64,000 nucleotides of DNA from Hyphomicrobiales bacterium (GTDB lineage Bacteria > Pseudomonadota > Alphaproteobacteria > Rhizobiales > JAJFHB01), in NCBI GenBank assembly GCA_021775755.1, contig JAJFHE010000050.1, positions 1 through 64,000 on the forward strand, given 5' to 3'. Below the pieces are notes generated by a model, which was not told where the DNA came from, ran no database searches, and saw only the letters and a list, made by a program, of their open reading frames with translations. Every line of letters starts with the position of its first letter. The stretch's first letter is position 1. Below are positions 1 through 11,247 of this stretch, one piece after another. Position numbers and translations under genes: made by a program.

Positions 1-136
1 GGTTATGCCCGGCGACAATGTGAGCATGGAAGTTGAGCTCATTGTGCCGATTGCGATGGAAGAGCAGCTTCGCTTTGCGATCCGCGAAGGCGGCCGCACG
101 GTGGGTGCCGGCGTCGTGGCAAAGATCATCGAGTAG
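1..136 (+). CDS. tuf: Elongation factor Tu, C-terminal end (5' truncated by window)
   Basis: Only the last 44 codons are present, in the frame starting at base 2 and ending at TAG 134-136. The encoded tail ([14 protein letters not shown], then [12 protein letters not shown], ending KIIE) is the diagnostic C-terminal beta-barrel (domain 3) of EF-Tu, the GTPase that carries aminoacyl-tRNA to the ribosome. It lies directly upstream of rpsJ, the usual place of a tuf copy at the head of the S10 operon in proteobacteria. The rest of the gene is outside the window. Confidence 0.97.
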   Translation, partial: VMPGDNVSMEVELIVPIAMEEQLRFAIREGGRTVGAGVVAKIIE

Positions 137-147
137 TTGAAGTCTGA

Positions 148-177
148 ACGGGCACCATGGTGGTGCCCGTCTTTATT
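148..177 (+). terminator. Hairpin between tuf and rpsJ
   Basis: A perfect 10-bp stem (ACGGGCACCA at 148-157, TGGTGCCCGT at 161-170) with a 3-nt loop is followed by the T-rich CTTTATT. It sits 11 nt after the tuf stop and 18 nt before rpsJ. It looks like a Rho-independent terminator or attenuator separating tuf from the S10 operon. The T-tract is short, so read-through is likely. Confidence 0.7.
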
Positions 178-188
178 GGAAGACGAAG

Positions 189-497
189 ATGCACGGACAA
201 AATATCCGCATCCGGCTCAAAGCGTTCGATCACCGTATCCTCGATACGTCGACGCGTGAGATCGTCAATACGGCGAAACGAACGGGTGCGCAGGTGCGCG
301 GACCCATTCCGCTGCCGACCCGGATCGAGAAGTTCACGGTGAACCGCTCGCCGCATATTGACAAGAAAAGCCGGGAACAGTTCGAGATCCGTACGCATAA
401 GCGGCTTCTCGATATCGTGGACCCGACACCGCAGACGGTCGAGGCGCTTATGAAGCTCGACCTAGCAGCCGGTGTCGATGTGGAGATCAAGCTCTAA
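189..497 (+). CDS. rpsJ: 30S ribosomal protein S10
   Basis: 102 residues, the normal length for S10, a small-subunit head protein that also serves as NusE in transcription antitermination. The ATG at 189 follows a GGAAGA Shine-Dalgarno, and the start [15 protein letters not shown] is typical of alphaproteobacterial S10. First gene of the S10 operon, 14 nt before rplC. Confidence 0.98.
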   Translation: MHGQNIRIRLKAFDHRILDTSTREIVNTAKRTGAQVRGPIPLPTRIEKFTVNRSPHIDKKSREQFEIRTHKRLLDIVDPTPQTVEALMKLDLAAGVDVEIKL

Positions 498-511
498 GGG
501 GCGGGAGACCA

Positions 512-1345
512 ATGCGGTCAGGTGTCATTGCACAGAAGTTGGGTATGTCCCAGGTGTTTACCGACGACGGGCAGAACGTGCCGGTTACGGTTCTACGTCT
601 GGAGAATTGCCAGGTGGTCGGCCATAAGACCGAGGATAAGCACGGCTATACCGCGCTGCAACTCGGTTCGAGGTCGGCTAAGGTCAAACGTTTGACGAAA
701 GCGGACCGCGGCCAGTTTGCCGTGGCGCATGTGGAACCGAAGCGCAAAGTCGCTGAGTTTCGCGTGAGCGCTGACAATCTGATCGATGTCGGTGCGGAGA
801 TCACCGCCGATCATTTTGTCGAAGGCCAGTTCGTCGACGCGTCGGGTACCAGCATCGGTAAAGGTTTTGCCGGGGCCATGAAGCGCCATAATTTCAGCGG
901 TCTGCGGGCGTCTCACGGTGTATCGATTTCGCACCGCTCGCATGGCTCTACAGGTCAGTGCCAGGACCCGGGCAAGGTGTTCAAGGGCAAGAAGATGGCC
1001 GGCCATATGGGCGCGGAGCGAGTCACGACGCAAAACCTGCAGGTTGTGCGCACCGATGTCGACCGTGGCCTGATCCTGGTGAAGGGTTCGATCCCGGGCG
1101 CCAAGGGCGGCTGGGTGCTGTTGAGCGATGCTGTGAAGCGCAAGCTGCCGGACGAAGTGCCAACGCCTGGTGCGTTCCGCCTGCCGAATACGGAAAACGG
1201 CGAGACGCCGGCTGAAGAAGCCGCGCCCGAGGAAGAGGCCGCAGAAGCCGCCGCTGAAGAAACCGCGACAGAAGCTGAAGCTCCGGCTGAAGCCGAGGCG
1301 CCAGCGGAAGACGCGGGCGATGAGCAGAAGAAGGATGACGCGTGA
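512..1345 (+). CDS. rplC: 50S ribosomal protein L3 with long acidic C-terminal extension
   Basis: L3 is an early-assembling large-subunit protein near the peptidyl-transferase centre. Residues 1 to about 225 match the family, including [20 protein letters not shown]. The usual protein ends near residue 210-225. Here about 50 further residues follow, made almost only of Ala and Glu with some Pro and Thr, and a final Lys/Asp patch. Such A/E-rich tails occur on L3 in several alphaproteobacteria and are probably disordered. GGGAG lies just before the ATG. The stop overlaps the start of rplD. Confidence 0.97.
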   Translation: MRSGVIAQKLGMSQVFTDDGQNVPVTVLRLENCQVVGHKTEDKHGYTALQLGSRSAKVKRLTKADRGQFAVAHVEPKRKVAEFRVSADNLIDVGAEITADHFVEGQFVDASGTSIGKGFAGAMKRHNFSGLRASHGVSISHRSHGSTGQCQDPGKVFKGKKMAGHMGAERVTTQNLQVVRTDVDRGLILVKGSIPGAKGGWVLLSDAVKRKLPDEVPTPGAFRLPNTENGETPAEEAAPEEEAAEAAAEETATEAEAPAEAEAPAEDAGDEQKKDDA

Positions 1346-1965
1346 TGCAACTCGATGTAACCACGCTCGAAGCCAAAAAGGCGGGCAAGGTGGATCTGCC
1401 GGAGACGATTTTCGGCCTGGATCCGCGCCGCGACATCCTGCACCGCATGGTGAACTATCAGCTCGCCAAGCGCCGTGCCGGTACGCACAAGACGAAACTG
1501 CGCAGCGAGATCAACGGCACCGGCGCCAAGATGTATCGCCAGAAGGGCACCGGACGCGCGCGCCACGGCGACCGCAAGGTTCCGCAGTTCCGCGGCGGCG
1601 GCAAGGCTTTTGGACCGCATGTGCGCGACCATGCCATTGCACTGCCGAAGAAGGTGCGTGCGCTGGCACTGAAACACGCGTTGTCTGCAAAGATGAAGGC
1701 CGACGAGATTGTGGTGCTTGACTCGGCTTCCGTGAAAGAACCGAAAACCGGCGCCCTCAAGGCGTCGTTCGCGAAGCTGGGTCTGAGCAACGCCTTGATT
1801 GTCGACGGCAAGGAAGTCGACGGTAATTTTGCTCTTGCATCGCGCAACATCATCGGTATCGACGTGCTGCCGGTACAGGGCATCAACGTCTACGACATTT
1901 TGCGGCGTGAGAAACTGGTTCTCACCAAAGCCGCGCTGCAGGAACTGGAGGCTCGGTTCTCATGA
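1345..1965 (+). CDS. rplD: 50S ribosomal protein L4
   Basis: 206 residues from ATG 1345, whose A is the last base of the rplC stop (TGATG overlap). A GTG at 1342 would add one codon, but the ATG gives the family start [10 protein letters not shown]4 lines the exit tunnel; the extended-loop motif ([15 protein letters not shown]) is present. In E. coli L4 represses its own S10 operon; no comparable leader is obvious here. It overlaps rplW by 4 nt. Confidence 0.97.
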   Translation: MQLDVTTLEAKKAGKVDLPETIFGLDPRRDILHRMVNYQLAKRRAGTHKTKLRSEINGTGAKMYRQKGTGRARHGDRKVPQFRGGGKAFGPHVRDHAIALPKKVRALALKHALSAKMKADEIVVLDSASVKEPKTGALKASFAKLGLSNALIVDGKEVDGNFALASRNIIGIDVLPVQGINVYDILRREKLVLTKAALQELEARFS

Positions 1966-2255
1966 ATCTCGAGCGCTGTTACGACGTGATTGTCGGCCCG
2001 GTCATTACCGAGAAGTCGACCCTGGCGTCAGAAAATAACCAGGTCATGTTCAAGGTGGCGCTGACGTCCACCAAGGGCGAGATCAAAGAAGCCGTTGAGC
2101 GCCTGTTCGAAGTCAAGGTTAAGGCGGTAAACACCCTGGTCCGCAAGGGCAAGGTGAAGGGGTTCCGTGGCAGAACGGGACGCCTTAGCGATATCAAACG
2201 CGCGGTTGTGACCCTGGAGGAGGGGCACACAATCGACGTAACGACAGGTCTGTAA
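1962..2255 (+). CDS. rplW: 50S ribosomal protein L23
   Basis: 97 residues. L23 sits at the tunnel exit and docks trigger factor and SRP. The [14 protein letters not shown] start region and the central [15 protein letters not shown] motif are typical. ATGA overlap with rplD (start 1962, rplD stop 1963-1965) implies translational coupling. rplB begins 13 nt downstream. Confidence 0.97.
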   Translation: MNLERCYDVIVGPVITEKSTLASENNQVMFKVALTSTKGEIKEAVERLFEVKVKAVNTLVRKGKVKGFRGRTGRLSDIKRAVVTLEEGHTIDVTTGL

Positions 2256-2268
2256 GGGTTATCGGAAG

Positions 2269-3108
2269 ATGGCACTGAAGAAGTTTAAACCGAATACGCC
2301 AGGCCAGCGCACGCTCGTCATTGTCGACCGTTCGCAGCTGTGGAAGGGCAAGCCGGAGAAGACGCTCACGGAAGGCCTTAGCAGCAAGGGTGGCCGCAAC
2401 AACAAGGGCCGGGTGACGGCGCGTCGGCGTGGCGGCGGTCATAAGCGCACCTATCGTCAGGTCGATTTCAAGCGGCGCAAGTTCGATGTGCCCGCAACGG
2501 TCGAGCGGCTGGAATACGACCCCAACCGCAGCGCTTTTATCGCGCTCGTGCGGTATGAGGACGGTGAGCTGTCCTACATCCTGGCGCCGCAGCGCGTATC
2601 GGCCGGCGACACCGTGATTTCCGGTGAGCAGCAGGACGTGAAGCCCGGTAACGCGATGCCGCTGGCGAACATCCCGATCGGCACGATCGTGCACAATGTT
2701 GAGCTCAAAGCCGGCAAGGGCGGCCAGATTGCCCGGTCAGCCGGCGCTTATGTTCAGCTTGTCGGTCGCGATCAGGGCTATGCCCTCATTCGCCTGAAGT
2801 CCGGCGAGCAGCGCATGGTGCGGGCGGAATGCATGGCGACCATCGGTGCGGTGTCTAACCCGGACCACGCGAATATCAAACTCGGCAAGGCGGGCCGTAA
2901 CCGCTGGCTCGGACGCCGCCCCTCGGTGCGCGGTGTGGCAATGAACCCGGTGGATCACCCGCATGGTGGCGGCGAGGGCCGCACTTCGGGCGGCCGGCAT
3001 CCGGTTACGCCATGGGGCCAGCCCACCAAGGGCAAGCGCACGCGGTCGAACAAGTCGACGGATAAATACATTCTGCGCAGCAGGCATTTGCGCAAGAAGA
3101 AGCGGTAG
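2269..3108 (+). CDS. rplB: 50S ribosomal protein L2
   Basis: 279 residues, close to the usual 273-280. L2 is a primary 23S rRNA binder needed for subunit joining and peptidyl-transferase activity. The strongly conserved C-terminal segment [14 protein letters not shown] with its essential His is intact, as is [17 protein letters not shown] near the N-terminus. Sixth gene of the cluster, followed 12 nt later by rpsS. Confidence 0.98.
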   Translation: MALKKFKPNTPGQRTLVIVDRSQLWKGKPEKTLTEGLSSKGGRNNKGRVTARRRGGGHKRTYRQVDFKRRKFDVPATVERLEYDPNRSAFIALVRYEDGELSYILAPQRVSAGDTVISGEQQDVKPGNAMPLANIPIGTIVHNVELKAGKGGQIARSAGAYVQLVGRDQGYALIRLKSGEQRMVRAECMATIGAVSNPDHANIKLGKAGRNRWLGRRPSVRGVAMNPVDHPHGGGEGRTSGGRHPVTPWGQPTKGKRTRSNKSTDKYILRSRHLRKKKR

Positions 3109-3120
3109 AGGATCGGATCT

Positions 3121-3399
3121 GTGACACGTTCTGTTTGGAAAGGGCCGTTTATCGACGGCTACCTGCTGAAGAAGGCGGAAGAGGCGCAAGCTTCCGGCCG
3201 CAAGGGCGCAATCAAGATGTGGAGCCGCCGTTCGACGGTGGTGCCCCAGTTCGTCGGATTGACGTTCGCGGTGCACAACGGTCACAAGCACATTCCGGTG
3301 CTCGTCACCGAGGACATGGTCGGACACAAGTTTGGCGAATTCGCGCCGACGCGGACCTATTACGGCCACGCGGCGGATAAGAAAGCGAAGAGGAAATAA
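3121..3399 (+). CDS. rpsS: 30S ribosomal protein S19
   Basis: 92 residues, normal length. The start is GTG 3121; the GAGGAT ribosome-binding site overlaps the rplB stop region. The [14 protein letters not shown] start and the [19 protein letters not shown] core are hallmark S19 sequences. S19 lies in the small-subunit head next to S13. It is 2 nt from rplV. Confidence 0.98.
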   Translation: MTRSVWKGPFIDGYLLKKAEEAQASGRKGAIKMWSRRSTVVPQFVGLTFAVHNGHKHIPVLVTEDMVGHKFGEFAPTRTYYGHAADKKAKRK

Positions 3400-3401
3400 A
3401 G

Positions 3402-3781
3402 ATGGGTAAGCGCTCACGCGAACGTGCGCTCTCCGATAGCGAAGCAAAGGCGGTTACGCGGCTTTTGCGGATCAGCCCGATCAAGCTCAACGATCTGGCG
3501 TCCGGTATTCGCGGCAAGAAAGTGGAAACGGCTCTCGCCGATCTGACATTCTCGCGCAAACGCATCGCGCGCGACGTCAAGAAGGCACTCGAATCCGCGA
3601 TTGCCAATGCGGAGAACAACCACGATCTCGATGTCGACGATCTTGTCGTCGCCGAGGCGTTTGTCGGCAAGGCCCTGGTAATGAAGCGGTGGAAACCGCG
3701 CGCGCGTGGACGGGTTGGACGTATCCATAAACCGTTCAGCCGATTGACCATTGTGGTCCGTCAGGTCGAGGAGGCCGCATA

Positions 3782-3782
<1 letters not shown>
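3402..3782 (+). CDS. rplV: 50S ribosomal protein L22
   Basis: 126 residues. L22 lines the exit tunnel opposite L4; the hairpin-tip region is [15 protein letters not shown]. The last stop base is the first base of the rpsC start (TAATG), so translation of the two is probably coupled. Confidence 0.97.
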
Positions 3783-4546
<764 letters not shown>

Positions 4547-4566
4547 AGAACGAGAGAGACTGAACG

Positions 4567-4980
4567 ATGCTTCAGCCAAAGCGCACAAAGTTCCGCAAGC
4601 AGCACAAGGGGCGCATCAAAGGCGCTGCCAAGGGCGGCACGGATCTGAACTTCGGAACCTACGGCCTGAAGGCGCAGGAGCCGTCGCGGGTTACGGCCCG
4701 GCAGATCGAAGCGGCACGACGTGCCATGACACGTCATATGAAGCGTGCGGGCCGTGTATGGATCCGCATCTTCCCGGATGTGCCGGTTTCGAAGAAGCCG
4801 ACCGAAGTCCGCATGGGTAAGGGCAAGGGTGCGCCGGAATTTTGGGCGAGCAAGGTAAAGCCCGGCCGCATCATGTTCGAGATCGACGGCGTGTCGCGGC
4901 CGATTGCGGAAGAGGCGCTGCGGCTTGCCGCGGCCAAACTGCCGCTCAAAACGCGGTTTGTAGCAAGGCTTGGCGAATAG
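4567..4980 (+). CDS. rplP: 50S ribosomal protein L16
   Basis: 137 residues, normal length. L16 organises the A-site finger region of the large subunit. The start [15 protein letters not shown] and the central [13 protein letters not shown] motif are canonical. A GAGAGA site precedes the ATG. The gap to rpmC is 40 nt, longer than most gaps in this cluster. Confidence 0.98.
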   Translation: MLQPKRTKFRKQHKGRIKGAAKGGTDLNFGTYGLKAQEPSRVTARQIEAARRAMTRHMKRAGRVWIRIFPDVPVSKKPTEVRMGKGKGAPEFWASKVKPGRIMFEIDGVSRPIAEEALRLAAAKLPLKTRFVARLGE

Positions 4981-5020
4981 CGCCGATTGAATTTTAAAGA
5001 GCTGAACGAGGAACGGGGCC

Positions 5021-5224
5021 ATGAAGGCCAGTGAAGTTAGAGATTTGACGCCGGACCAGCTTGGTGACGAGCTTTTGAACCTCAAGAAGGAGCAGTTCAA
5101 TCTGCGCTTTCAAAAGGCGACCGGCCAATTGGAAAACACGGCGCGTATCCGACAGATCCGCCGCGATATTGCACGCATCAAGACGATACGGCGCGCCCAG
5201 GGCGGCGCTGCCGATCAGTCTTAG
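5021..5224 (+). CDS. rpmC: 50S ribosomal protein L29
   Basis: 67 residues, the expected small size. L29 is a two-helix protein beside L23 at the tunnel exit. The motif [19 protein letters not shown] followed by [14 protein letters not shown] is diagnostic. GAGGAACGGGG precedes the ATG. rpsQ follows after 18 nt. Confidence 0.97.
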   Translation: MKASEVRDLTPDQLGDELLNLKKEQFNLRFQKATGQLENTARIRQIRRDIARIKTIRRAQGGAADQS

Positions 5225-5242
5225 AGACCGGAGGCCTGCGCT

Positions 5243-5479
5243 ATGCCTAAACGAGTTCTGCAGGGAGTGGTCGTCAGCGACAAGAACGACAAAACAGTTG
5301 TTGTTCGCGTCGAGCGCCGCTTCACCGATCCGCTGCTCAAGAAAACCGTGCGGCGGACCAAGAAGTATCACGCCCATGACGAGGGCAATGCGGCAAAGAC
5401 CGGTGACATTGTGCGTATTGAGGAATGTGCGCCAATTTCCCGCAATAAGCGTTGGGTTCTGGTTCAGGATCAGGCCTGA
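5243..5479 (+). CDS. rpsQ: 30S ribosomal protein S17
   Basis: 78 residues. S17 is a primary 16S rRNA-binding OB-fold protein. The start [18 protein letters not shown] and the KKYHAHDE motif are typical. GGAGG lies about 9 nt before the ATG. The 62-nt gap to rplN contains nothing I recognise. Confidence 0.97.
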   Translation: MPKRVLQGVVVSDKNDKTVVVRVERRFTDPLLKKTVRRTKKYHAHDEGNAAKTGDIVRIEECAPISRNKRWVLVQDQA

Positions 5480-5541
5480 ACCGAGGCGGGACTACAGAGT
5501 TTAGCGGTTACCGCTGGATTGAGAACAAGGCGAGACAAGCC

Positions 5542-5910
5542 ATGATACAGATGCAAACAAACCTGGATGTCGCGGACAATTCAGGCGCCCGGCGGGTCCA
5601 GTGCATCAAGGTGCTGGGTGGTTCGAAGCGAAAATACGCCTCCGTTGGCGACGTCATCGTCGTCTCCGTGAAAGAGGCTATTCCCCGCGGGCGTGTGAAG
5701 AAGGGTGACGTGATGCGCGCTGTTGTCGTGCGTACCGCCAAGGACATTCGCCGTCCTGACGGAAGTGCCATTCGTTTTGACCGCAATGCCGCGGTTCTTG
5801 TGAACCCGCAAGGCGAGCCCATCGGAACGCGTATTTTCGGCCCGGTAACTCGCGAACTGCGCAGCAAGAACCACATGAAAATCGTTTCGCTTGCGCCGGA
5901 GGTTCTGTAA
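5542..5910 (+). CDS. rplN: 50S ribosomal protein L14
   Basis: 122 residues, the exact family length, if translation starts at ATG 5542 ([17 protein letters not shown]). An in-frame upstream extension to 5452 runs through the end of rpsQ and is not believable. L14 lies at the subunit interface and contacts release and silencing factors. It shares one base with rplX (TAATG). Confidence 0.97.
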   Translation: MIQMQTNLDVADNSGARRVQCIKVLGGSKRKYASVGDVIVVSVKEAIPRGRVKKGDVMRAVVVRTAKDIRRPDGSAIRFDRNAAVLVNPQGEPIGTRIFGPVTRELRSKNHMKIVSLAPEVL

Positions 5911-6227
5911 TGGCGGCGAAGATCAAAAAGGGCGACCGCGTTGTCGTCCTGACTGGAAAAGACAAGGGACAGCGTGGCGATGTGTTGCGGGTAATGCCTG
6001 CAAAAAACCGTGCCGTCGTCCAAGGTGTCAACGTCGCGCAGCGCCATCAAAAACAGTCGGCGCAGCAGGAAGGCGGGATCGTGCGCAAGGAGATGGCGAT
6101 CGATCTGTCCAACCTGGCGTTGGAAGACCCGAAAGACGGTTCGCCCACGCGTGTCGGTTTTAAAATACTGAATGACGGCCGCAAAGTGCGCGTCGCCAAG
6201 CGTTCAGGAGAAGTAATCGATGTCTGA
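5910..6227 (+). CDS. rplX: 50S ribosomal protein L24
   Basis: 105 residues. The KOW motif [19 protein letters not shown] is at the N-terminus. L24 is an assembly-initiator protein that binds 23S rRNA domain I. One-base overlap with rplN upstream and 8-nt overlap with rplE downstream, so translation is tightly coupled. Confidence 0.97.
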   Translation: MAAKIKKGDRVVVLTGKDKGQRGDVLRVMPAKNRAVVQGVNVAQRHQKQSAQQEGGIVRKEMAIDLSNLALEDPKDGSPTRVGFKILNDGRKVRVAKRSGEVIDV

Positions 6228-6792
6228 GGCAGCGAAGAGACCGCGCCTGCACAGCCACTACAACGAAGTGGTGCGGCCGGCTCTGATCGAACAGTTCAAA
6301 TATGCCAACCCCATGGAGGTTCCGCGCCTCGATAAGGTTGTGCTCAACATGGGCATTGGCGAAGCGGTCAACGATTCCAAGATCGTCAAATCCGTGGTCG
6401 AGGATCTCGGTTTGATTGCTGGCCAGAAGCCGGTGATTACACGTTCACGCAAGGCGATTTCGAACTTCAAGCTGCGTGAAGACATGGCGATCGGCGCCAA
6501 GGTCACACTGCGGCGCGACCGGATGCTCGAGTTTGTCGACCGTCTCGTAACGGTGGCTCTGCCGCGGGTCAGGGACTTTCGTGGCTTGTCGCCGAAGAGT
6601 TTCGACGGCAATGGCAACTTCGCTCTCGGGATCAAGGAACACATCGTGTTTCCGGAAATCAATTACGACAAGGTTCAACAGATGTGGGGCCTTGATGTTG
6701 TGGTCTGCACAACAGCGAAAACAGATGATGAAGCGCGTGCGCTGCTTAAGGGCTTTAACTTCCCGTTCCCGGCGGAACAGCAGGCAGCGTAA
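6220..6792 (+). CDS. rplE: 50S ribosomal protein L5
   Basis: 190 residues; the usual length is about 180, the excess being an N-terminal stretch of about ten residues common in alphaproteobacteria. L5 binds 5S rRNA and contacts P-site tRNA. The motif [16 protein letters not shown] and the C-terminal NFPFP are typical. Starts 8 nt inside rplX. Confidence 0.97.
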   Translation: MSEAAKRPRLHSHYNEVVRPALIEQFKYANPMEVPRLDKVVLNMGIGEAVNDSKIVKSVVEDLGLIAGQKPVITRSRKAISNFKLREDMAIGAKVTLRRDRMLEFVDRLVTVALPRVRDFRGLSPKSFDGNGNFALGIKEHIVFPEINYDKVQQMWGLDVVVCTTAKTDDEARALLKGFNFPFPAEQQAA

Positions 6793-6835
6793 GTGTGGCG
6801 CGGGCACGCGGTGCCCGGCCGACGGAGGATGATTG

Positions 6836-7141
6836 ATGGCTAAAAAGAGTTCAACCGAGCGCGACCAGAAGCGGCGCAAGATGGTCAAGAGTTACGCCGC
6901 CAAGCGCGCGCAACTCAAGGCGATCGCCAATGACACGATGCTGCCGAATGAGGAGCGTTTCAGGGCCCGGCTGAAGCTTGCTGAACTGCCGCGCAACTCG
7001 TCGCCGTCACGGGTGCGCAACCGTTGTCAGATTACGGGCCGGCCGCGCGGTTATTACCGCAAGCTTGGACTGTCACGTATTGCACTGCGCGATATGGCCG
7101 CGCTCGGTCTTGTGCCGGGCATGGTGAAGTCGAGCTGGTGA
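6836..7141 (+). CDS. rpsN: 30S ribosomal protein S14 (zinc-independent form)
   Basis: 101 residues from ATG 6836, which has GGAGG six bases upstream; a TTG one codon earlier is less likely. This is the long C-minus form: the zinc-binding CxxC pairs of the 61-residue form are absent. Core sequence [21 protein letters not shown]14 sits in the head of the small subunit. Part of the spc section, 13 nt before rpsH. Confidence 0.97.
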   Translation: MAKKSSTERDQKRRKMVKSYAAKRAQLKAIANDTMLPNEERFRARLKLAELPRNSSPSRVRNRCQITGRPRGYYRKLGLSRIALRDMAALGLVPGMVKSSW

Positions 7142-7154
7142 GGAGAACAGAACG

Positions 7155-7553
7155 ATGAGCATGACGGATCCGCTTGGAGACATGCTGACCCGCATCCGCA
7201 ATGCGCAGATGCGGGGCAAGACCCAGGTCAGTACGCCGGCTTCGCAGTTGCGCGCCAGGGTGCTTGAGGTGCTTGAGTCCGAAGGATACATTCGCGGTTA
7301 CAGCCGCGTCGATTACACGGGCGGCAAAGCCGAACTCGACATTGCCCTCAAGTATTTCGATGGCGAACCGGTGATCCGCGAAATCCATCGCGTATCTAAG
7401 CCGGGCCGCAGGGTTTATGCGTCCGTGAAGGAACTGCCCGTTGTCTATAACGGTCTTGGAATTTCGATCCTCTCCACCTCCAAGGGAGTGATGTCGGATA
7501 ACCAGGCCCGTGAAGCCAATGTTGGCGGCGAGGTTCTTTGCGAAGTGTTTTAA
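7155..7553 (+). CDS. rpsH: 30S ribosomal protein S8
   Basis: 132 residues. The start [16 protein letters not shown] follows two residues after the chosen ATG 7155; ATG 7161 is an alternative. GAGGAGA precedes. The C-terminal [16 protein letters not shown] motif is diagnostic. In E. coli S8 is the translational repressor of the spc operon; I saw no clear mimic of its target here. Confidence 0.97.
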   Translation: MSMTDPLGDMLTRIRNAQMRGKTQVSTPASQLRARVLEVLESEGYIRGYSRVDYTGGKAELDIALKYFDGEPVIREIHRVSKPGRRVYASVKELPVVYNGLGISILSTSKGVMSDNQAREANVGGEVLCEVF

Positions 7554-7607
7554 TGAGTGCGTTCGGCTCTTGTGAGCCCGGCGCCGGAGACGACGGAAAC
7601 AGAAGCG

Positions 7608-8141
7608 ATGTCTCGTATTGGTAAGAAACCGATCGAAGTGCCCGGTGGCGTCACCGCGACGGTCGACGGACAGCAAATTTCGGTCAAGGGACCGAAGGGC
7701 GAGCTTTCAGCGGTTCTCGTTGAAGACGTGATCGCCAAGCTGGATGACGGCCGGATTTCGGTAACTCCGCGTGATGGTTCAAATCGTGCGCGCGCCATGT
7801 GGGGCATGTCGCGTACCATCGTGTCGAACCTTATCGAGGGTGTGAACGCGGGTTTCAGCAAAACCCTGGAGATCAACGGTGTGGGCTACCGCGCCGCTGT
7901 TCAGGGCAAGGACCTGCAGCTCAATGTCGGCTACAGCCACGACGTCAGCTATCCGGTGCCAGACGGCATCAACATCGAGTGCCCGAAGCCGACTGAAATC
8001 ATTATCAGCGGTATTGAAAAACAGAAGGTTGGCCAGGTTGCCGCCGAAATCAGAGCTTACCGGCCGCCGGAGCCCTATAAGGGCAAGGGCATCAAATATG
8101 CCGGTGAGTACATCTTCCGCAAGGAAGGCAAGAAGAAGTAA
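7608..8141 (+). CDS. rplF: 50S ribosomal protein L6
   Basis: 177 residues from ATG 7608 ([15 protein letters not shown]). The longer frame from 7557 adds 17 residues without family similarity. L6 lies near the factor-binding stalk. The C-terminal signature [15 protein letters not shown] is intact. 12 nt before rplR. Confidence 0.97.
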   Translation: MSRIGKKPIEVPGGVTATVDGQQISVKGPKGELSAVLVEDVIAKLDDGRISVTPRDGSNRARAMWGMSRTIVSNLIEGVNAGFSKTLEINGVGYRAAVQGKDLQLNVGYSHDVSYPVPDGINIECPKPTEIIISGIEKQKVGQVAAEIRAYRPPEPYKGKGIKYAGEYIFRKEGKKK

Positions 8142-8153
8142 CGGTTTAGAGCT

Positions 8154-8516
8154 ATGAAAACTTCAAGAGATTTGGCCAATCGCCGCAAGGCCCGCGTACG
8201 CAGGTCCCTCAAGTCCCACGCTAACGGGAAGCCGCGTCTGTCGGTTTTCCGTTCGTCGAAGAACATCTACGCGCAGGTGATCGACGATGAGAAAGGTGTG
8301 ACCGTCGCATCGGCTTCGACACTTGAGGCCGATCTGCGCAAGAAGCTCAAAACGGGCAGTGACCGCGCCGCGGCGAGCGAAATCGGTAAAATTGTTGCAG
8401 AGCGAGCGACCAAGGCAGGCATCAGCGATGTGGTGTTTGACCGCGGCTCATATATCTATCACGGGCGTGTCAAGGCTCTGGCCGATGCGGCGCGTGAAGG
8501 CGGATTGAAATTCTAG
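8154..8516 (+). CDS. rplR: 50S ribosomal protein L18
   Basis: 120 residues. L18 binds 5S rRNA together with L5. The motif [20 protein letters not shown] and the C-terminal [20 protein letters not shown] region identify it. Tight packing with its neighbours indicates the same transcript. Confidence 0.97.
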   Translation: MKTSRDLANRRKARVRRSLKSHANGKPRLSVFRSSKNIYAQVIDDEKGVTVASASTLEADLRKKLKTGSDRAAASEIGKIVAERATKAGISDVVFDRGSYIYHGRVKALADAAREGGLKF

Positions 8517-8534
8517 AAATTGGACGCCCATAAA

Positions 8535-9071
8535 ATGGCAATGAGAGACGACCGCGAAAGCGAATTTCAAGACAAACTGGTGCACATCAACCGTGTGGCC
8601 AAAGTGGTCAAGGGCGGGCGCCGGTTCGGTTTCGCCGCGCTCGTCGTGGTCGGCGACCAGAAGGGCCGCGTCGGCTTCGGTCACGGCAAGGCGCGCGAAG
8701 TGCCCGAAGCGATCCGCAAGGCGACCGAGACCGCCAAGCGCACGACAATGCGTGTGCCGCTGCGAGATGGCCGCACACTGCATCACGATGTGACGGGGCG
8801 CCATGGTGCGGGCCGTGTTGTGTTGCGCGCGGCGCCTCCAGGCACCGGCATCATTGCCGGCGGCCCGATGCGTGCCGTGTTCGAAACGCTCGGCGTGCAG
8901 GATGTGGTGGCCAAGTCGATCGGCTCGTCCAATCCTTACAACATGGTGCGTGCGACGTTCGATGCCCTGTCGAAGGAATGCAACCCGCGTATGGTTGCAT
9001 CGCGGCGCGGCAAGAAAGTTAGCGACATCGTTTCGCGCCGGCGCGACGGCAGCGCCCTTGGCGAAGATTAA
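8535..9071 (+). CDS. rpsE: 30S ribosomal protein S5
   Basis: 178 residues if started at ATG 8535; an in-frame TTG at 8520 and ATG 8541 are alternatives. The double-stranded-RNA-binding region ([18 protein letters not shown]) is followed by [21 protein letters not shown]5 affects translational accuracy and mRNA unwinding. Next gene rpmD, 33 nt downstream. Confidence 0.96.
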   Translation: MAMRDDRESEFQDKLVHINRVAKVVKGGRRFGFAALVVVGDQKGRVGFGHGKAREVPEAIRKATETAKRTTMRVPLRDGRTLHHDVTGRHGAGRVVLRAAPPGTGIIAGGPMRAVFETLGVQDVVAKSIGSSNPYNMVRATFDALSKECNPRMVASRRGKKVSDIVSRRRDGSALGED

Positions 9072-9104
9072 TCGCGCTTGCCGGCCCCCCGTGGAGACAT
9101 TGTG

Positions 9105-9311
9105 ATGGCAAAAGCAGAAAAGAAATCCGGCAAGACCGTAACGGTCGAGCAGATTGGAAGCCCCATTCGCCGGCCCGGCGATCAGCGAGCGACGCTGGTC
9201 GGGCTTGGCCTTAACAAGATGCATCGCCAGCGTACGCTGGAAGACACGCCCGCAGTGCGTGGCATGATCGCGAAAGTTAGCCATCTCGTCCGTGTGGTCG
9301 AGGAAGGCTGA
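9105..9311 (+). CDS. rpmD: 50S ribosomal protein L30
   Basis: 68 residues from ATG 9105; the frame extends upstream to 9078 without conservation. The motif [20 protein letters not shown] and the C-terminal [16 protein letters not shown] are typical of L30, a small large-subunit protein. Between rpsE and rplO as in other proteobacteria. Confidence 0.96.
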   Translation: MAKAEKKSGKTVTVEQIGSPIRRPGDQRATLVGLGLNKMHRQRTLEDTPAVRGMIAKVSHLVRVVEEG

Positions 9312-9341
9312 GGCTTGACGCCTTTTGGAAAGAACTGAGCC

Positions 9342-9839
9342 ATGAGATTAAACGAGATTTCCGACAACACAGGTTCCCGCAAGGTGCGTGTACGCGTTGG
9401 CCGCGGCCCGGGTTCGGGCAAAGGCAAGACGGCGGGACGTGGCGTCAAGGGCCAGAAATCACGCTCGGGCGTGGCCATCAAGGGTTTTGAAGGTGGGCAG
9501 ATGCCGATCTACCGGCGCCTGCCGAAGCGTGGTTTTTCCAACCCGTTCTCCAAAGACTTCAATGAGGTCAATGTCGGGCGGATTCAGGAAGCGATCGACG
9601 CCAAGAAGCTCGATGCCAAGAAGCCGATTACCATTGAAGTGCTGCTTGAAGCGGGCGTTGTGAAGAAGCGCCGCGATGGCGTGCGTCTTCTGGGCAAGGG
9701 CGAGCTCAAGGCAAAGGCGACCTTTGAGGTTTCCGGTGCGTCGAAGGGTGCTGTCGCCGCGGTCGAGAAGGCCGGTGGCAAGGTGACCGTGGTCGAAGCA
9801 GCCAAGGCTGCGTCGGCACAAGAAAGTGAAGACGCGTAG
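9342..9839 (+). CDS. rplO: 50S ribosomal protein L15
   Basis: 165 residues. The N-terminal Gly-rich region ([20 protein letters not shown]) and [18 protein letters not shown] are hallmark L15 sequences; L15 joins late in large-subunit assembly. GGAAAGA precedes the ATG. 76 nt separate it from secY. Confidence 0.97.
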   Translation: MRLNEISDNTGSRKVRVRVGRGPGSGKGKTAGRGVKGQKSRSGVAIKGFEGGQMPIYRRLPKRGFSNPFSKDFNEVNVGRIQEAIDAKKLDAKKPITIEVLLEAGVVKKRRDGVRLLGKGELKAKATFEVSGASKGAVAAVEKAGGKVTVVEAAKAASAQESEDA

Positions 9840-9915
9840 GTGTTAAAGATTGCCGCCTGGCATCCCATATTGAACGTTTCGGCGTTTGTCGGGGCAGCCG
9901 GGTGGAGGATATGGA

Positions 9916-11247
9916 ATGGCATCAGCAGCTGAACAACTTGCCGCGAATATCAATTTCGCAGCCTTCGCTAAAGCCGACGACCTCAAAAAGAGGATCTGGT
10001 TTACGCTTGGCGCGCTGCTGATCTATCGCCTCGGCACTTATATTCCGGTGCCCGGAATTAATCCGGCGGAACTGGCACAGTTTGTCGAGCAGACCCAGGG
10101 CAGTCTCGCAGGCATGCTCAACATGCTGGCAGGCGGTGCGCTTGGGCGTATGGCGATCTTCGCGCTCAACATTATGCCGTATATTTCCGCGTCCATCATC
10201 ATCCAGCTGATGACGACTGTGTCGCCGCATCTTGAGCAGCTCAAGAAAGAAGGCGAGCAGGGGCGCAAGCAGATAAATCAGTACACCCGCTACGGAACGG
10301 TCTTCCTCGCGGCACTGCAGGCTTACGGCATTGCCGTCGGACTGGAAGGTTCGGGCGGAATTGTCACCGATCCCGGCTGGTTCTTCCGCATTTCCACCGT
10401 GATTACGCTGGTTGGCGGCACGGTATTCCTGATGTGGCTCGGCGAGCAGATCACGGCGCGCGGCATCGGCAACGGCATTTCGCTGATCATCTTCGCAGGT
10501 ATTGTGGCGGAGCTCCCTTCAGCCATCGTCAACATGCTCGACCTTGGCCGGCAGGGCATCCTGTCGACCTACATTATTCTCGGCATCATTGTCATGGCGG
10601 CCGTGGTCATAGCCTTCATCGTGTTCATGGAGCGCGCACAGCGGCGATTGCTGGTGCAGTATCCAAAGCGACAGGTCGGCAACAAGATGTATCAGGGAGA
10701 GTCGTCGCATCTGCCGCTCAAGCTGAACACCGCCGGTGTCATTCCGCCGATTTTCGCCTCTTCGCTCCTGCTGCTGCCGATCACCGCGGCACAGTTTTCC
10801 GCCGGGCAGGGGCCTGAGTGGCTCAACACGGTAACGGCGCTCTTGGGCCCCGGACAGCCGTTGTTCCTGTTTCTCTATATCGGCGGCATCGTGTTCTTCA
10901 CATTCTTCTACACGGCCATCGTGTTCAATCCGAAGGACACGGCCGACAACCTGAAGAAATACGGCGGCTTCATACCGGGCTTCAGGCCGGGAGAGCGCAC
11001 GGCTGAACATATCGACTATGTGCTGACGCGCATTACCGTTATCGGCGCGGGCTATCTGGCGCTGGTGTGTATTCTGCCTGAGATTCTGCGCGGCCAGGCG
11101 AACATCCCGTTTTACTTTGGCGGCACGTCACTGCTCATTGTCGTGAGTGTCACCATGGATACGGTGTCGCAGATCCAGAGCCATCTTCTTGCGCACCAGT
11201 ATGAAGGGCTGGTCAAGAAGTCGAAATTGAGGGGAGCGCGGCGATGA
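9916..11247 (+). CDS. secY: Protein translocase subunit SecY
   Basis: 443 residues from ATG 9916, preceded by GGAGG at 9904-9908; the ATG at 9911 is out of frame. SecY is the ten-helix pore of the Sec channel in the inner membrane. Visible hallmarks are the TM1 region [21 protein letters not shown], the plug region after it, and the cytosolic loop [15 protein letters not shown]. The longer frame from 9886 has no SD. It overlaps adk by 4 nt. Confidence 0.97.
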   Translation: MASAAEQLAANINFAAFAKADDLKKRIWFTLGALLIYRLGTYIPVPGINPAELAQFVEQTQGSLAGMLNMLAGGALGRMAIFALNIMPYISASIIIQLMTTVSPHLEQLKKEGEQGRKQINQYTRYGTVFLAALQAYGIAVGLEGSGGIVTDPGWFFRISTVITLVGGTVFLMWLGEQITARGIGNGISLIIFAGIVAELPSAIVNMLDLGRQGILSTYIILGIIVMAAVVIAFIVFMERAQRRLLVQYPKRQVGNKMYQGESSHLPLKLNTAGVIPPIFASSLLLLPITAAQFSAGQGPEWLNTVTALLGPGQPLFLFLYIGGIVFFTFFYTAIVFNPKDTADNLKKYGGFIPGFRPGERTAEHIDYVLTRITVIGAGYLALVCILPEILRGQANIPFYFGGTSLLIVVSVTMDTVSQIQSHLLAHQYEGLVKKSKLRGARR

